NCBI GenBank assembly: GCA_045644325.1
Contig: JAZRGT010000034.1
Coordinates: forward strand, 1-17,698
Source of the DNA: CAG-390 sp045644325
Lineage (GTDB): Bacteria > Bacillota > Clostridia > Oscillospirales > CAG-272
DNA: 17,698 bases
Direction: 5' to 3'
Every line of letters begins with the position of its first letter. Position 1 is the stretch's first letter. The notes under the pieces were generated by a model. The model had not been told where the DNA came from and searched no databases. It was given only the letters and a program-made list of their open reading frames with translations. This document shows positions 6,579 to 14,502 of this stretch, piece by piece. Both the position numbers and the translations under genes were made by a program.

Positions 6579-8444
6579 TCAATTATAACTAACTTTTCCG
6601 TCGCGGCAGTATACGGTATACGGCGCAAGGGCTTTCATTGCGTCGCGGTTTGCGACCTTGAGCCATAACTCGAAATCTCCCGTATAATATATTCCGGCAA
6701 AGGTGTTGACCATCATATCAACGCCGACGCTTACCGTGCTCGGGCAGATCTGCACTCCGCGCAGCGACGTGCAATCCGCAAACGCGCGGTTGCCGACCTC
6801 CACAAGAGTATCGGACAAAATAACGTTTTCAAGCTTGGTGCATCCCTCAAATGCGGATGCGCCGAGCTTTTTTAATCCCGCGGGGAGCTTCAGCTCGCCC
6901 GAAAGCGCGGTGCCGTAAAAGGCGCGGTCGCCTATCCGCTCGACCTTCGTGCCGCTGAAATATATAGATTGAAGCGAACGGCAATTCATAAACGCGCCCT
7001 CTCCGATGCTTCTGACCTCGGAGAAGAAGCGGATGGAGTCCGCGCCGCGGGAATAAGCAAAGGCATAGTCGCCGATCTCCGCGACGTTGCGGCCAAGCCT
7101 CTCCATAGCACTCAGATCACATCCGTAGAATGCATAATCACCGATCACAAGCTCCTCCGACGATGCGTACGGGCGGCTGTGATTCATACCCATAATCACG
7201 GTATTATAGTCGTGCAGACGGTAAATACAGTTGTTTGCCACGCGGATATTCTTACCGCTGCCGTAGTTTTCCTCGATTGAAATAGTCGAAAGCTTTTCAA
7301 GCGAGCCGAAAAGTCCGTACGAGACAACTGCGGTATCGGGATGCAGGGGGAGGGTCGTGATCTCGCGGTCGGGTACTTCGTAAAGAAGAAAATAGTCGTT
7401 GTCCGCACCGGAAAGGTATTTTCCTCCTTTATAGATTTCATATTTGAGAGCAAGGCAATCGAGGAACGCGGATGCGGAAACGTATTGAAGGACGGCGGGC
7501 AAAGAAATATCGCGCAGCGCCTTACAGCCGAAAAACGCCATTTCCTTGATATGCTTTACCGCCGCACCGATGCTGATCTGCTGAAGCGAGGTACAAGCCC
7601 CAAAGGTATTGCTCTCAATGACCTTAACTCCGTTTCCCGTGGATGCCTGTCGAAGCGCGGTGCATCCCTCAAACGCAGAGGCGCCGATCTCCTTGACCGA
7701 GTCGGGGATCGCTATCTCCGAGAGCTTGGGGCAGGACGCGAAAGCCGACTCGCCGATGTAGGATACGCTGTTTCCGAACTCAAAGCTCTCGAGGGCGGTA
7801 CAGCCGCGGAAGGCGTAGTCGCCGATGATGCGCATCCTTGATGAAAGATATATCTCTGTAACCTTGTTGCATTTTTCAAACGCGCCGGCAGCAATTACCG
7901 CCGTACCGTTATAAAGGGTAATTCTATCGGGCGAATTGCGCACTCCGACCGCAATTCGCATATAATTTTGAGGACTTCCGAGATACAAAACGTCAAAATA
8001 TTCCTCGTAGACAAGCGACGTGCAGCCTTCAAAAGCCTTATATCCAACGTGCAGGACGCTGTCGGGGATCGAAATATAGCGTAGCTTTTCCAGCCCCGCA
8101 AAGGCGTGATCCGCAATCTCGCTAACGTAGAGATCGTTATACTTATTCGGAATGGTGATCGTTTCGATATTCTTATTGCGGCATCCCGCGGCAATATAGT
8201 GCGTGCCGTCGTCAGAAAGACGGAGGATTAGCTCCTCCTCGGGCGTTTCGGTGATTACGGGAGGAGCGGTCTCGATCTCCTTCGTCACCTCAGGCAGATC
8301 AAATATCGGCGGCAATATGACGGGATCTCTTTCGGGCAGATCCCAATCGTAATTCGGGTCGAAGCAGGAGGCGAGCGGTACGATAAAGCATAACGCCAGA
8401 ATCAGTACTGCCGCGCGGATGAATATTGTTTTTGTTCTTTTCAT
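6579..8444 (-). CDS. BspA-like leucine-rich-repeat lipoprotein (third of three)
   Basis: Predicted surface protein of 621 residues. The signal peptide ends in lipobox LASC (Cys27), followed by an acidic Pro-rich linker to about residue 70. A small module (LRLSDDGTHYIAAGC, then NIETITIPNKYNDLYVSEI) precedes about 16 LRR_5-type repeats of ~23 residues with the signature IPDSV..IG..AF.GC..L. Two interruptions are typical of the family: a YLGS-type insert and a central segment IRVANNCIYRLHDYNTVIMGM. The C terminus is a short cap, YYTGDFELWLKV, ending VYCRDGKVSYN. BspA-like LRR proteins are adhesins or interaction proteins in several gut and oral bacteria; a partner cannot be told from sequence. 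Start 8444 is preferred over 8462 because AAAGGAGAG lies between the two ATGs. Probably a separate transcript or read-through from the upstream LRR operon. Confidence 0.88.
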   Translation of the reverse strand: MKRTKTIFIRAAVLILALCFIVPLASCFDPNYDWDLPERDPVILPPIFDLPEVTKEIETAPPVITETPEEELILRLSDDGTHYIAAGCRNKNIETITIPNKYNDLYVSEIADHAFAGLEKLRYISIPDSVLHVGYKAFEGCTSLVYEEYFDVLYLGSPQNYMRIAVGVRNSPDRITLYNGTAVIAAGAFEKCNKVTEIYLSSRMRIIGDYAFRGCTALESFEFGNSVSYIGESAFASCPKLSEIAIPDSVKEIGASAFEGCTALRQASTGNGVKVIESNTFGACTSLQQISIGAAVKHIKEMAFFGCKALRDISLPAVLQYVSASAFLDCLALKYEIYKGGKYLSGADNDYFLLYEVPDREITTLPLHPDTAVVSYGLFGSLEKLSTISIEENYGSGKNIRVANNCIYRLHDYNTVIMGMNHSRPYASSEELVIGDYAFYGCDLSAMERLGRNVAEIGDYAFAYSRGADSIRFFSEVRSIGEGAFMNCRSLQSIYFSGTKVERIGDRAFYGTALSGELKLPAGLKKLGASAFEGCTKLENVILSDTLVEVGNRAFADCTSLRGVQICPSTVSVGVDMMVNTFAGIYYTGDFELWLKVANRDAMKALAPYTVYCRDGKVSYN

Positions 8445-8512
8445 ACCCCTCTCTCCTTTCAAACTTAATAGTAAGTAGCCGATTGTAAAATACGCGAATT
8501 ATAATCAAATCC

Positions 8513-8545
8513 GTTTTTTCGGCGGCTTTGCCGACCGAAAAAAAC
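8513..8545 (-). terminator. Probable terminator of the upstream LRR operon
   Basis: GTTTTTTCGG (8513-8522) pairs with CCGAAAAAAAC (8535-8545) around an inner CGGC/GCCG stem with loop TTT and one bulged base. It lies about 120 bases beyond the stop of the LRR gene ending at 8666 and upstream of the next LRR gene. The T-tract sits inside the stem rather than cleanly after it, so efficiency is uncertain. A minus-strand TATAAT at 8498-8503 could start the next transcript, but it lacks a -35. Confidence 0.55.
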
Positions 8546-8658
8546 ACCTCTTAGGCGAGCCGGGCGAGCCCGCGCGCCGAGGGGAGCCGTCAAAATCCTT
8601 GATTTTGGCGGCGGCGATAAGCGCGCGTTTTCAATTGTAAAACGCAGTTTTACAATTG
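8546..8658. repeat. Multi-hairpin intergenic block
   Basis: Three further inverted repeats are packed between the LRR genes: CAATTGTAAAAC/GTTTTACAATTG (8632-8643 with 8647-8658, loop GCA, perfect 12 bp), CAAAATC/GATTTTG (8591-8597 with 8601-8607, loop CTT) flanked by GCCG/CGGC, and GGGC/GCCC hairpins near 8560-8575. CGCGCG motifs on both sides of the central hairpin can pair as an outer stem. It begins seven bases after the stop of the gene ending at 8666. Likely a member of a genome-dispersed palindromic repeat; only one copy is in this window. Confidence 0.6.
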
Positions 8659-8665
8659 GACAAAC

Positions 8666-10783
8666 TTAATCGTAAGCAGAATTTTGCGATTTTGATTTCA
8701 TTGCTCCGAGACATTCGATCTCGCCGTCGGAGCACTTGACTGTTACGGTTTTGCCGCCCGAGAACATATCGCAATCACCGTCGGTGAGGCTATGCCATTT
8801 TGACAGCGTGCCGCTGTATGAGATAGATTCAAGATTCGAGCAAGCAAAAGCGCCCTCGCCGATATAAGCAACATCGCCGCCCAGATCGACCGTCGCAAGC
8901 TTTGCGCCCGAAAACGCATTGTCGCCAATATTGCGAACGCTATCCGGCAGAGTTACGGACTTCAAGCCCGAAGCCGAGAAGGCGTATGAATCAATGTATC
9001 TTAAACCGCTCGGCAGATCAATCGCCGTTAGCGAATAACATTCAAAAAAAGCATAATCCGATATACTTTCAAGAGTTCGGGGAAGAACCACGCGGTCGAG
9101 GGACAGGCAACAGTGGAAGCATCGTGCGCCTATCTCGGTCAATCCATCCGCGATCTCAACTGAAACGAGCTTGTCATTATAACTGAAAGCGCTTTCGCCG
9201 AGCTCCCGCAAGCCTGACGGAAGATAAAGCTTGGTTATCGGGCAAGAAGCAAAAGCGTTATCTCCTATTCTCTCAAGCCCCTCGGGGAATTTGACCGATC
9301 TGACTGCGCTGCCCGAAAAAGCGTATGAACCGATCGCCCGAAGCTCCGTGGGAAATTCGATGCTTTCAATAGCTTTGCAAGAGCGGAACGCCGAGTCTCC
9401 GATAGTCTTGACGCCTGCGGGAATATGGGTCAGCGAAAACTCCTGCAGACTGTAAAATGCGTAGTCACCTATCGCCTCAACGCTTCCGTCGTCGGGGATA
9501 ACGCTCGTGTTGATGCCCGCGATCAGAGTTTTCGTCGCCTTGTCGATTATGCAGTTGCCCGCCACCGTCAGATACTTGCCCTCGCCGTCTATTGAGATCT
9601 CCTTGAGGCTTTTAAGAGGGCGGAAGAGTCCTTGCGAAACGATGCGGGTATCGGGATGAATGACCGCTTTTTCACACGAATCGTAAATATAGGAAACGAG
9701 ATATTCGTATGCGCTGTTTTCGCCCGGCAGATATCTGAGCTCCTTGCCGAAATAATTATATTTCAGGTAAGTACACGACTCAAACGTATTCGAGTACAAG
9801 GTGTCGATCGTGGCGGGGATCACGATATCGGTAAGAGCAGAGCAGTTGGAGAAAGCGTGTTCACCCAAGACCTTGAGCGAGCTGCCGAAATCGACGTATT
9901 TGAGCGAGGTACATTGCCTGAATGTACCGCTCGGCAAGCTTTCTATTTTGTCGCCTATAACGGCTTTTTCAAGAGAAGTACAATCGCTGAAAACACTTTG
10001 ACCGAGATCGGTTACGCTATCGGGAATCTCGACCGATCTCAATGAACGAAGATGAGCAAAAGCGTTACTCTGTATCGTTTCAATCGAATCTCCGAAAACG
10101 ATCTCGGCAATGCCCTCGCACTGCGAAAATGCGCCGAAGCCGATAAATTTAAGGCTGTCGGGGAAGATCACCTCGGTAAGCTTGTCGCAGTTCGTAAATG
10201 CATGCGCTCCGATAGTTTCAAGTCCCTCGGGAAAAGAAACCTTTGCAAGCTCTCCACAGCTGTAAAATGCTTCCTCTGCAATAACACGGCATTTCGGATG
10301 TATCTCGACCGAATTTGCAGATAAGTCAGCAAACTCTATCAGGGCAATATATTCGTTGTCGTTATTGCCAAGATATTTGGCGTTTCCGTATTCGGTATAT
10401 TTCAGATTCGGACAACGGTCAAAAGCGTATCCGGAGATATTTTTGATGCTCTCGGGGATAAGCAGAGTTTCGATGATATCGTTATGCCCGAACTTATAGA
10501 TCTCTTCAACGGGCAGACCGTTGACGGAAGCGGGAATAGCCGACACGGTCGAGGTACATTCAGAGCCGTCGCTGACGTAATAATAAGCTCGGTCCGACGA
10601 AAGGGTCAGCTCTATTCCGTCAATTAATACAGTGGTATCGTATCCGGAACCGACAACATCGGGAGAGTCCGGCAAGTCGGTAATATCGCCAAACAGCTTG
10701 CCCCTGCCCGAAAAGCAGGCGGAGAGCGGTAATATGAGGAACATTGTGAGCAAAACAGCGATGATACGTAAAGCCTTATTCAT
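8666..10783 (-). CDS. BspA-like leucine-rich-repeat lipoprotein (second of three)
   Basis: 705-residue predicted surface lipoprotein. Its lipobox is LSAC (Cys23) and a short acidic linker precedes the family's N-terminal module (IELTLSSDRAYYYVSD). About 20 LRR_5 repeats follow, recognisable from AF..C or AFS.. steps. An early insert GNAKYLGNNDNEY and a second YLPGENSAYEYLVSY are followed by the central DGEGKYLTVAGNCIIDKATK, TLIAGINTSVIPDDGSV segment. The C-terminal cap ISYSGTLSKWHSL, VTVKCSDGEIECLG is the usual Y-x-GT...W...V-x-C-x-DG ending. GGAG lies seven bases before ATG 10783. Only 24 bases separate it from the upstream LRR gene, so the two are almost surely cotranscribed. Same architecture as both neighbours, pointing to tandem duplication and divergence. 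Confidence 0.9.
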   Translation of the reverse strand: MNKALRIIAVLLTMFLILPLSACFSGRGKLFGDITDLPDSPDVVGSGYDTTVLIDGIELTLSSDRAYYYVSDGSECTSTVSAIPASVNGLPVEEIYKFGHNDIIETLLIPESIKNISGYAFDRCPNLKYTEYGNAKYLGNNDNEYIALIEFADLSANSVEIHPKCRVIAEEAFYSCGELAKVSFPEGLETIGAHAFTNCDKLTEVIFPDSLKFIGFGAFSQCEGIAEIVFGDSIETIQSNAFAHLRSLRSVEIPDSVTDLGQSVFSDCTSLEKAVIGDKIESLPSGTFRQCTSLKYVDFGSSLKVLGEHAFSNCSALTDIVIPATIDTLYSNTFESCTYLKYNYFGKELRYLPGENSAYEYLVSYIYDSCEKAVIHPDTRIVSQGLFRPLKSLKEISIDGEGKYLTVAGNCIIDKATKTLIAGINTSVIPDDGSVEAIGDYAFYSLQEFSLTHIPAGVKTIGDSAFRSCKAIESIEFPTELRAIGSYAFSGSAVRSVKFPEGLERIGDNAFASCPITKLYLPSGLRELGESAFSYNDKLVSVEIADGLTEIGARCFHCCLSLDRVVLPRTLESISDYAFFECYSLTAIDLPSGLRYIDSYAFSASGLKSVTLPDSVRNIGDNAFSGAKLATVDLGGDVAYIGEGAFACSNLESISYSGTLSKWHSLTDGDCDMFSGGKTVTVKCSDGEIECLGAMKSKSQNSAYD

Positions 10784-10807
10784 TGTCGTTCTCCTTTCTT
10801 TTTTGTT

Positions 10808-13012
10808 TTAATCAATCATGGAGGATTTCGGTGCTTCATCGGGATAAAGAATCACAGTACCGTCAATGCAACTCACCGTCAAGCCGTCACGCCCTCTTAT
10901 GAGATTATCGTGATTATCTATCTTCTTCCACATTTCAACGGTACCCTCGTAGCTTATCTGCACATTCTCGGAGAACCAACTAAACGCGTCGCTTCCGATT
11001 TCGCAAAGTCCCGCTTTTATATTAATTTTGTCGATAAGACGGCAGCCTCGAAAAGCATTCATTCCGATGCCGCGTAGGCTCTCGGGCAAGTCGATGGATG
11101 TGACCGTCTGACAATACTCAAACGCACGATCCTCAACGTAGAGCAATCCCTCGGGGAGAGTGATGTGTTTTAACGAATACAACTGTCTGAACGCGCCCTC
11201 GTCGATTACCTTAAGCGTTGAAGGAAGAAAGATTTCTGTGACCTTGTTGCAATCGTCAAAAAGACAATGAGAAAGTCTTGTCACACCCTCGCCTACCGTG
11301 ATCTTGTACGCACCGTAGCAATGAGAAAACGCCTCGATGCCGATTTCCTCGACGCTTCCGGGAATATTGATTTCAGCTATTTTAATGCAACTCTCAAAAG
11401 CACGTTCGCCTATGCGTTTAAGTCCGTCGGGCAACTCGGGAGTTCTGTATTCATCCGAATAAGCGAACGCATAATCGCCGATGCTCTCAAGCTCCGCATT
11501 GAACTTTGTGGAGCGCAGTTTTTCACAAGCGCAAAAAGCATAATCTCCGATACTGATAAGTCCGTCCGGCAGGGGAAGTTCGGTTACTCCGACACGCCCG
11601 TAAAAAGCATAATTACCTATCGCGGTCACGCTTCCGTCATTCGGAATACTGCTTTTATTCGTACCGAATATCAGAGTTTTCGTTTCGGGATCTATCACGC
11701 AGTTATCAATTACGCGAAGGTGCGTGCCTTCGCCGTCCATAGTAACGGTATTTGTATGCTGTATCACCGAGCCGGTATAATCATCGTCGGGATAAGCGAT
11801 CAGTCGTACGTCGGGGTGAAGTACGAGATCGCCATCATAAAACTGCCTCAGCTTCGTAATCGACATCAAGCACTCAAAATCGCTGTCCGCACTTCCGAGG
11901 TATTTTGCATTCTTGTATTCGCTGTACTCCAGATTCTCGCAATCCTTGAAAGCAAACATGTGAATTCCCTTGAGCGACTTCGGGAGCTCGACCTTGCGAA
12001 GCGAGCTGCATCCTTTGAACGCGCCCGCGGCTATATATTCGACAGAATCTCCGAAAACTATCTCTGTAAGCGAAGCGCAATACTGAAAAGCCTCTATCAC
12101 CTTAAGTCCGTCTCCTATGATGAGCTTTTTTATTTCGCTTTCCGAAAACGCACCCGAACCGAGATGGGTAACGCTGTCGGGGATCTCAAGGACTTCGAAG
12201 TGCAAATTCGGAAAAGCTCCTGCGCCTATATATTCAACCGATTTTCCGAATTCAAGGCTGTCGATTCCGGATGGATTTCCGAAAGCTCCGTCTCCTATAC
12301 GCACGGTACTGTCGGGAATCTTTATCTCGGTGACCGCAGTCTGACCGAAGGCTCCGTCGTCAATATATTTAACGCCTTCTCCGAGATCGAGAGAGGCAAG
12401 ACCTCCGCAACCGTAAAATGCCCGTTCGCTTACGCATATTACACTGTCGGGCAGGGTCAGCGAGACGATGTCATCGTTTCTAAAAAATGCGTGACCGGCA
12501 ATAACCCGCGTTGCTTCGTTTATTTCGATCGATTCAACGGATGAATCCGTCAACGATATCAGATACGCGTATGGGTTCTCGGTGCTTCCGAGGTATTTCG
12601 CGTTGCCGTACACGTTGTATTCAAGATTATCGCAGTTTGCAAACGCACTTACACCTATACGGACAATATCCGAGGGCAGAGTGAGCTTTTTGAGCACATT
12701 GTTCTCCAAAAATGCTCCCCTTGCGATCTCCGTTATCGGCTTGCCGTTATGTTTTTCGGGAATAATTACGGTTTCAGCCGTACATTTTGTTCCGTCCCAA
12801 ATGATATAATAGCTTCCGTCATCCGAAAGCCTCAGCTCAATTCCTTCCGGTAGTATTTCAAATCTGTCAAATTCGGGTGCATCGCGCTCGTCCGGCACCG
12901 TACCCTCAAAGAGGGTTCCGCTGTTATCAAAACACGACGGCAGCAAAAGAAGGCAAGAAAGCGCTAAAATAAAAGACAAAGTACGTAAAACTGAATTGTT
13001 GTGTTTTCTCAT
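10808..13012 (-). CDS. BspA-like leucine-rich-repeat lipoprotein (first of three)
   Basis: 734-residue predicted surface lipoprotein, the longest of the trio. The signal peptide has lipobox LPSC (Cys27) and the linker is Asp/Glu/Pro-rich. The module IELRLSDDGSYYIIWDGTKC, then ETVIIPEKHNGKPITEI precedes about 20-22 LRR_5 repeats of ~23 residues. GNAKYLGSTENPY and KNAKYLGSADSDF inserts recur, and the centre holds GEGTHLRVIDNCVIDPETKT, LIFGTNKSSIPNDGSVTAIG. The C-terminal cap is ISYEGTVEMWKKI followed by LTVSCIDGTVIL. AAGGAG precedes ATG 13012 by nine bases. First gene of the LRR operon, driven by the promoter at 13056-13084. Role as adhesin or ligand-binding surface protein is by family; the ligand is unknown. 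Confidence 0.9.
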   Translation of the reverse strand: MRKHNNSVLRTLSFILALSCLLLLPSCFDNSGTLFEGTVPDERDAPEFDRFEILPEGIELRLSDDGSYYIIWDGTKCTAETVIIPEKHNGKPITEIARGAFLENNVLKKLTLPSDIVRIGVSAFANCDNLEYNVYGNAKYLGSTENPYAYLISLTDSSVESIEINEATRVIAGHAFFRNDDIVSLTLPDSVICVSERAFYGCGGLASLDLGEGVKYIDDGAFGQTAVTEIKIPDSTVRIGDGAFGNPSGIDSLEFGKSVEYIGAGAFPNLHFEVLEIPDSVTHLGSGAFSESEIKKLIIGDGLKVIEAFQYCASLTEIVFGDSVEYIAAGAFKGCSSLRKVELPKSLKGIHMFAFKDCENLEYSEYKNAKYLGSADSDFECLMSITKLRQFYDGDLVLHPDVRLIAYPDDDYTGSVIQHTNTVTMDGEGTHLRVIDNCVIDPETKTLIFGTNKSSIPNDGSVTAIGNYAFYGRVGVTELPLPDGLISIGDYAFCACEKLRSTKFNAELESIGDYAFAYSDEYRTPELPDGLKRIGERAFESCIKIAEINIPGSVEEIGIEAFSHCYGAYKITVGEGVTRLSHCLFDDCNKVTEIFLPSTLKVIDEGAFRQLYSLKHITLPEGLLYVEDRAFEYCQTVTSIDLPESLRGIGMNAFRGCRLIDKINIKAGLCEIGSDAFSWFSENVQISYEGTVEMWKKIDNHDNLIRGRDGLTVSCIDGTVILYPDEAPKSSMID

Positions 13013-13055
13013 AGTGCGAAACTCCTTTTTGTATTAGTGACATTTCACCAATTTT

Positions 13056-13084
13056 AGTATATCATATCCCCTCGAATTTGTCAA
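13056..13084 (-). promoter_or_regulatory. Sigma-A promoter of the LRR operon
   Basis: Minus strand: perfect TTGACA (13084-13079), 17-base spacer, TATACT (13061-13056). The predicted start near 13049 gives a ~37-nt leader to ATG 13012. It lies back to back with the plus-strand promoter, the two -35 boxes being 35 bases apart. Confidence 0.88.
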
Positions 13085-13119
13085 CATTTTTCTTGTTTTC
13101 TAAAAAAAAATAATATCTC

Positions 13120-13148
13120 TTGACAAACAGCAAATGTAATGCTATAAT
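13120..13148 (+). promoter_or_regulatory. Perfect sigma-A promoter of the 288-residue lipoprotein
   Basis: TTGACA (13120-13125), 17-base spacer, TATAAT (13143-13148). An A9 run and AT-rich bases directly upstream (13101-13117) look like an UP element, which would add strength. The leader is about 32 nt and contains GGAGG at 13170-13174, 12 bases before the ATG, rather longer spacing than usual. Confidence 0.92.
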
Positions 13149-13186
13149 ATTATTATCAAATAAAATAATGGAGGAATTTATCCAAA

Positions 13187-14053
13187 ATGAAGCGCATTAT
13201 TGCTATTCTTCTCTGCCTTATCATGGCAGTATCCGCAGTTGCTTGCGACAACGGCAAGACTCCTGCAGCAGAGACCACCAAGGCTCCCGAGCAGACTCAG
13301 GCTCCCGCTACCGACGCTCCCGTAGACACCACCGAAGCTCCCGTAGAGACCACCGAGGAAGTCATTGCAAATCCCATCGAGTTCGCAGACCTCTCCGCAG
13401 CTCAGCAGGCAGCTCTCAAGGCTGTTATGCCCGTATCCCTTCCCGACTACTCCCAGTACGAGATCGTTAGCCGTGCAATGTCCTTCGATGCAGGCGTAGA
13501 CGAGTACGTTGTTGCAGGTAACTCCAAGGGCAGCACCGTCTTCGTAGGCGAGGTTGAAGGTGCTATTTTCGGCCAGGCTGTCAAGATGGCTGCTAAGAAC
13601 GACTCCAAGGACGACCGCGCAGAGATCGAGGTTACTCCCATTGCTGATATGGACATCTCCACCGCCAAGGGCATTATGTTCTACGTTGACTTCTCCAACG
13701 TTGTTGTCAACCCCGAGAAGCCCATGTGCACTTCCGTAACCATCAACACCAATACCTACCGTGCAAAGGGCCCCAACGGCGGTAACGGCGACCGTTCCGC
13801 TATTGGTTACTACTATCAGGCAGGTACTTGGGTTGAGACCGCAAACGTAAACGCTTGCCGTATGGAAATCCCCGCTAACTTCGCAGGTTGGGTATACATC
13901 CCCGCTACCTCCTTCTATGATGGAACCAACAAGGTAGGCCTTGGCGAGACCTTCGGCGATATCTTCGTTATGAACATGCGTTGCTACACCGACGGTTACG
14001 TATACTCCGCTGATAACTACATTATCTTCGACGAGATCGTATTCGTTAAGTAA
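13187..14053 (+). CDS. Secreted lipoprotein of unknown function, probably highly expressed
   Basis: 288 residues. The signal peptide ends in VAC (lipidated Cys20), and a Thr/Ala/Pro/Glu linker with repeated TTEAP-like units runs to about residue 65. The rest is one beta-rich domain: YEIVSRAMSFDAG early, AKGIMFYVDFSNVVVNP in the middle, WVYIPATSFYDG, then FVMNMRCYTDGYVYSADNYI with IIFDEIVFVK at the end. That order (GI-FYV strand, WV-IP turn, final I-DEI-FV strand) resembles jelly-roll carbohydrate-binding modules seen in Clostridia, but I cannot name a family. Codon use is strikingly uniform (mostly TCC, ACC, CCC, GAG, AAG, GTA/GTT), unlike the neighbouring LRR genes and closer to serS. With a perfect promoter this suggests abundant expression. 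Monocistronic with a strong terminator. Confidence is for a real gene; function is open. Confidence 0.85.
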   Translation: MKRIIAILLCLIMAVSAVACDNGKTPAAETTKAPEQTQAPATDAPVDTTEAPVETTEEVIANPIEFADLSAAQQAALKAVMPVSLPDYSQYEIVSRAMSFDAGVDEYVVAGNSKGSTVFVGEVEGAIFGQAVKMAAKNDSKDDRAEIEVTPIADMDISTAKGIMFYVDFSNVVVNPEKPMCTSVTINTNTYRAKGPNGGNGDRSAIGYYYQAGTWVETANVNACRMEIPANFAGWVYIPATSFYDGTNKVGLGETFGDIFVMNMRCYTDGYVYSADNYIIFDEIVFVK

Positions 14054-14065
14054 TGAAATCACATA

Positions 14066-14096
14066 AACCGCCTCGCTTTTTGCGAGGCGGGTTTTT
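14066..14096 (+). terminator. Intrinsic terminator of the 288-residue lipoprotein gene
   Basis: CCGCCTCGC (14068-14076) pairs perfectly with GCGAGGCGG (14082-14090), loop T5, followed by GTTTTTA. It begins 13 bases after the TAA. The structured element at 14163 therefore lies beyond this terminator and would only be transcribed by read-through. Confidence 0.93.
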
Positions 14097-14127
14097 ATAC
14101 AAAACAAAAAAGAACAGCAGCGGAAAG

Positions 14128-14174
14128 TTTTTTGAAGATCCTTAAGAAACTTTTTTCCAAAAAAGTTTCTTAAG
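14128..14174 (+). repeat. Inverted-repeat head with 16-bp hairpin, left copy
   Basis: TTTTTTGAAGATCC leads into a perfect 16-bp hairpin CTTAAGAAACTTTTTT (14141-14156) with its complement at 14159-14174, loop CC. A closely related block lies at 14578-14622 in the opposite orientation, so the two bracket ~500 bases. Its 3' arm is shared with the first stem of the structured element at 14163. Confidence 0.75.
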
Positions 14175-14281
14175 TCGCCGTCCGCAGACGGCGAAACTTC
14201 CCCTGTGCTTCGAACAGGCGACGCCCCGTCGACTGTTCGGAATGAACGAAAACCTCCCCTCGCGGGAGGTTTTCGCTCATT
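14163..14281 (+). ncRNA. Three-hairpin structured element, copy 2
   Basis: Same order, spacing and loops as the element after mecA. Hairpin 1 (14163-14199): AAGTTT/AAACTT, TTAAG bulge, CGCCGTC/GACGGCG, loop CGCA. Hairpin 2 (14211-14239): CGAACAG/CTGTTCG around CGAC/GTCG, loop GCCCC. Hairpin 3 (14241-14281): AATGA/TCATT outside GAAAACCTCCC/GGGAGGTTTTC, loop CTCGC. Relative to the mecA copy about eight stem pairs change on both sides together. It lies downstream of the 288-residue lipoprotein gene in the same sense. RNA function is inferred, not shown. Confidence 0.6.
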
Positions 14282-14353
14282 CATCCCAACTATCCTCGGT
14301 CAACGCAAATCTCCCACCAACATAATTAAAGTTCGGAACGCTAAAAAATGAAG

Positions 14354-14439
14354 CCCTCCCGCTTGCGGGAGGGTTTGGGTGGGTAGTCAGCGCCGCGCAG
14401 GATTTCACGCACCCAAAGAAAATCAAGGGCGAAATATAA
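14354..14439. repeat. Dispersed intergenic repeat, copy 2
   Basis: CCCTCCCGC/GCGGGAGGG palindrome, then GTGGGTAGTCAGCGCCGCGC and a closing AATCAAGGGCGAAATATAA. It matches 3970-4056 along its full length, with the least conserved part just after the CGCCGCGC block. Same strand as copy 1. Confidence 0.85.
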
Positions 14440-14502
14440 GTAAGAACGGTAGCGAAGGCTGAATCCTTCTCATTAATTCGAGACGCTGTGCAGCTCTGAT
14501 GT

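Noticed and set aside
11267..12544. Plus-strand open frame of 425 codons inside the first LRR gene
   Set aside because: It mirrors the 23-residue LRR repeat on the opposite strand; codon bias of repeats keeps the antisense frame open. No SD, promoter or signal peptide.
13178..14284. Minus-strand open frame of 368 codons over the 288-residue lipoprotein gene
   Set aside because: It runs through the strong terminator and the structured repeat and is antisense to a gene with promoter, SD, signal peptide and lipobox.
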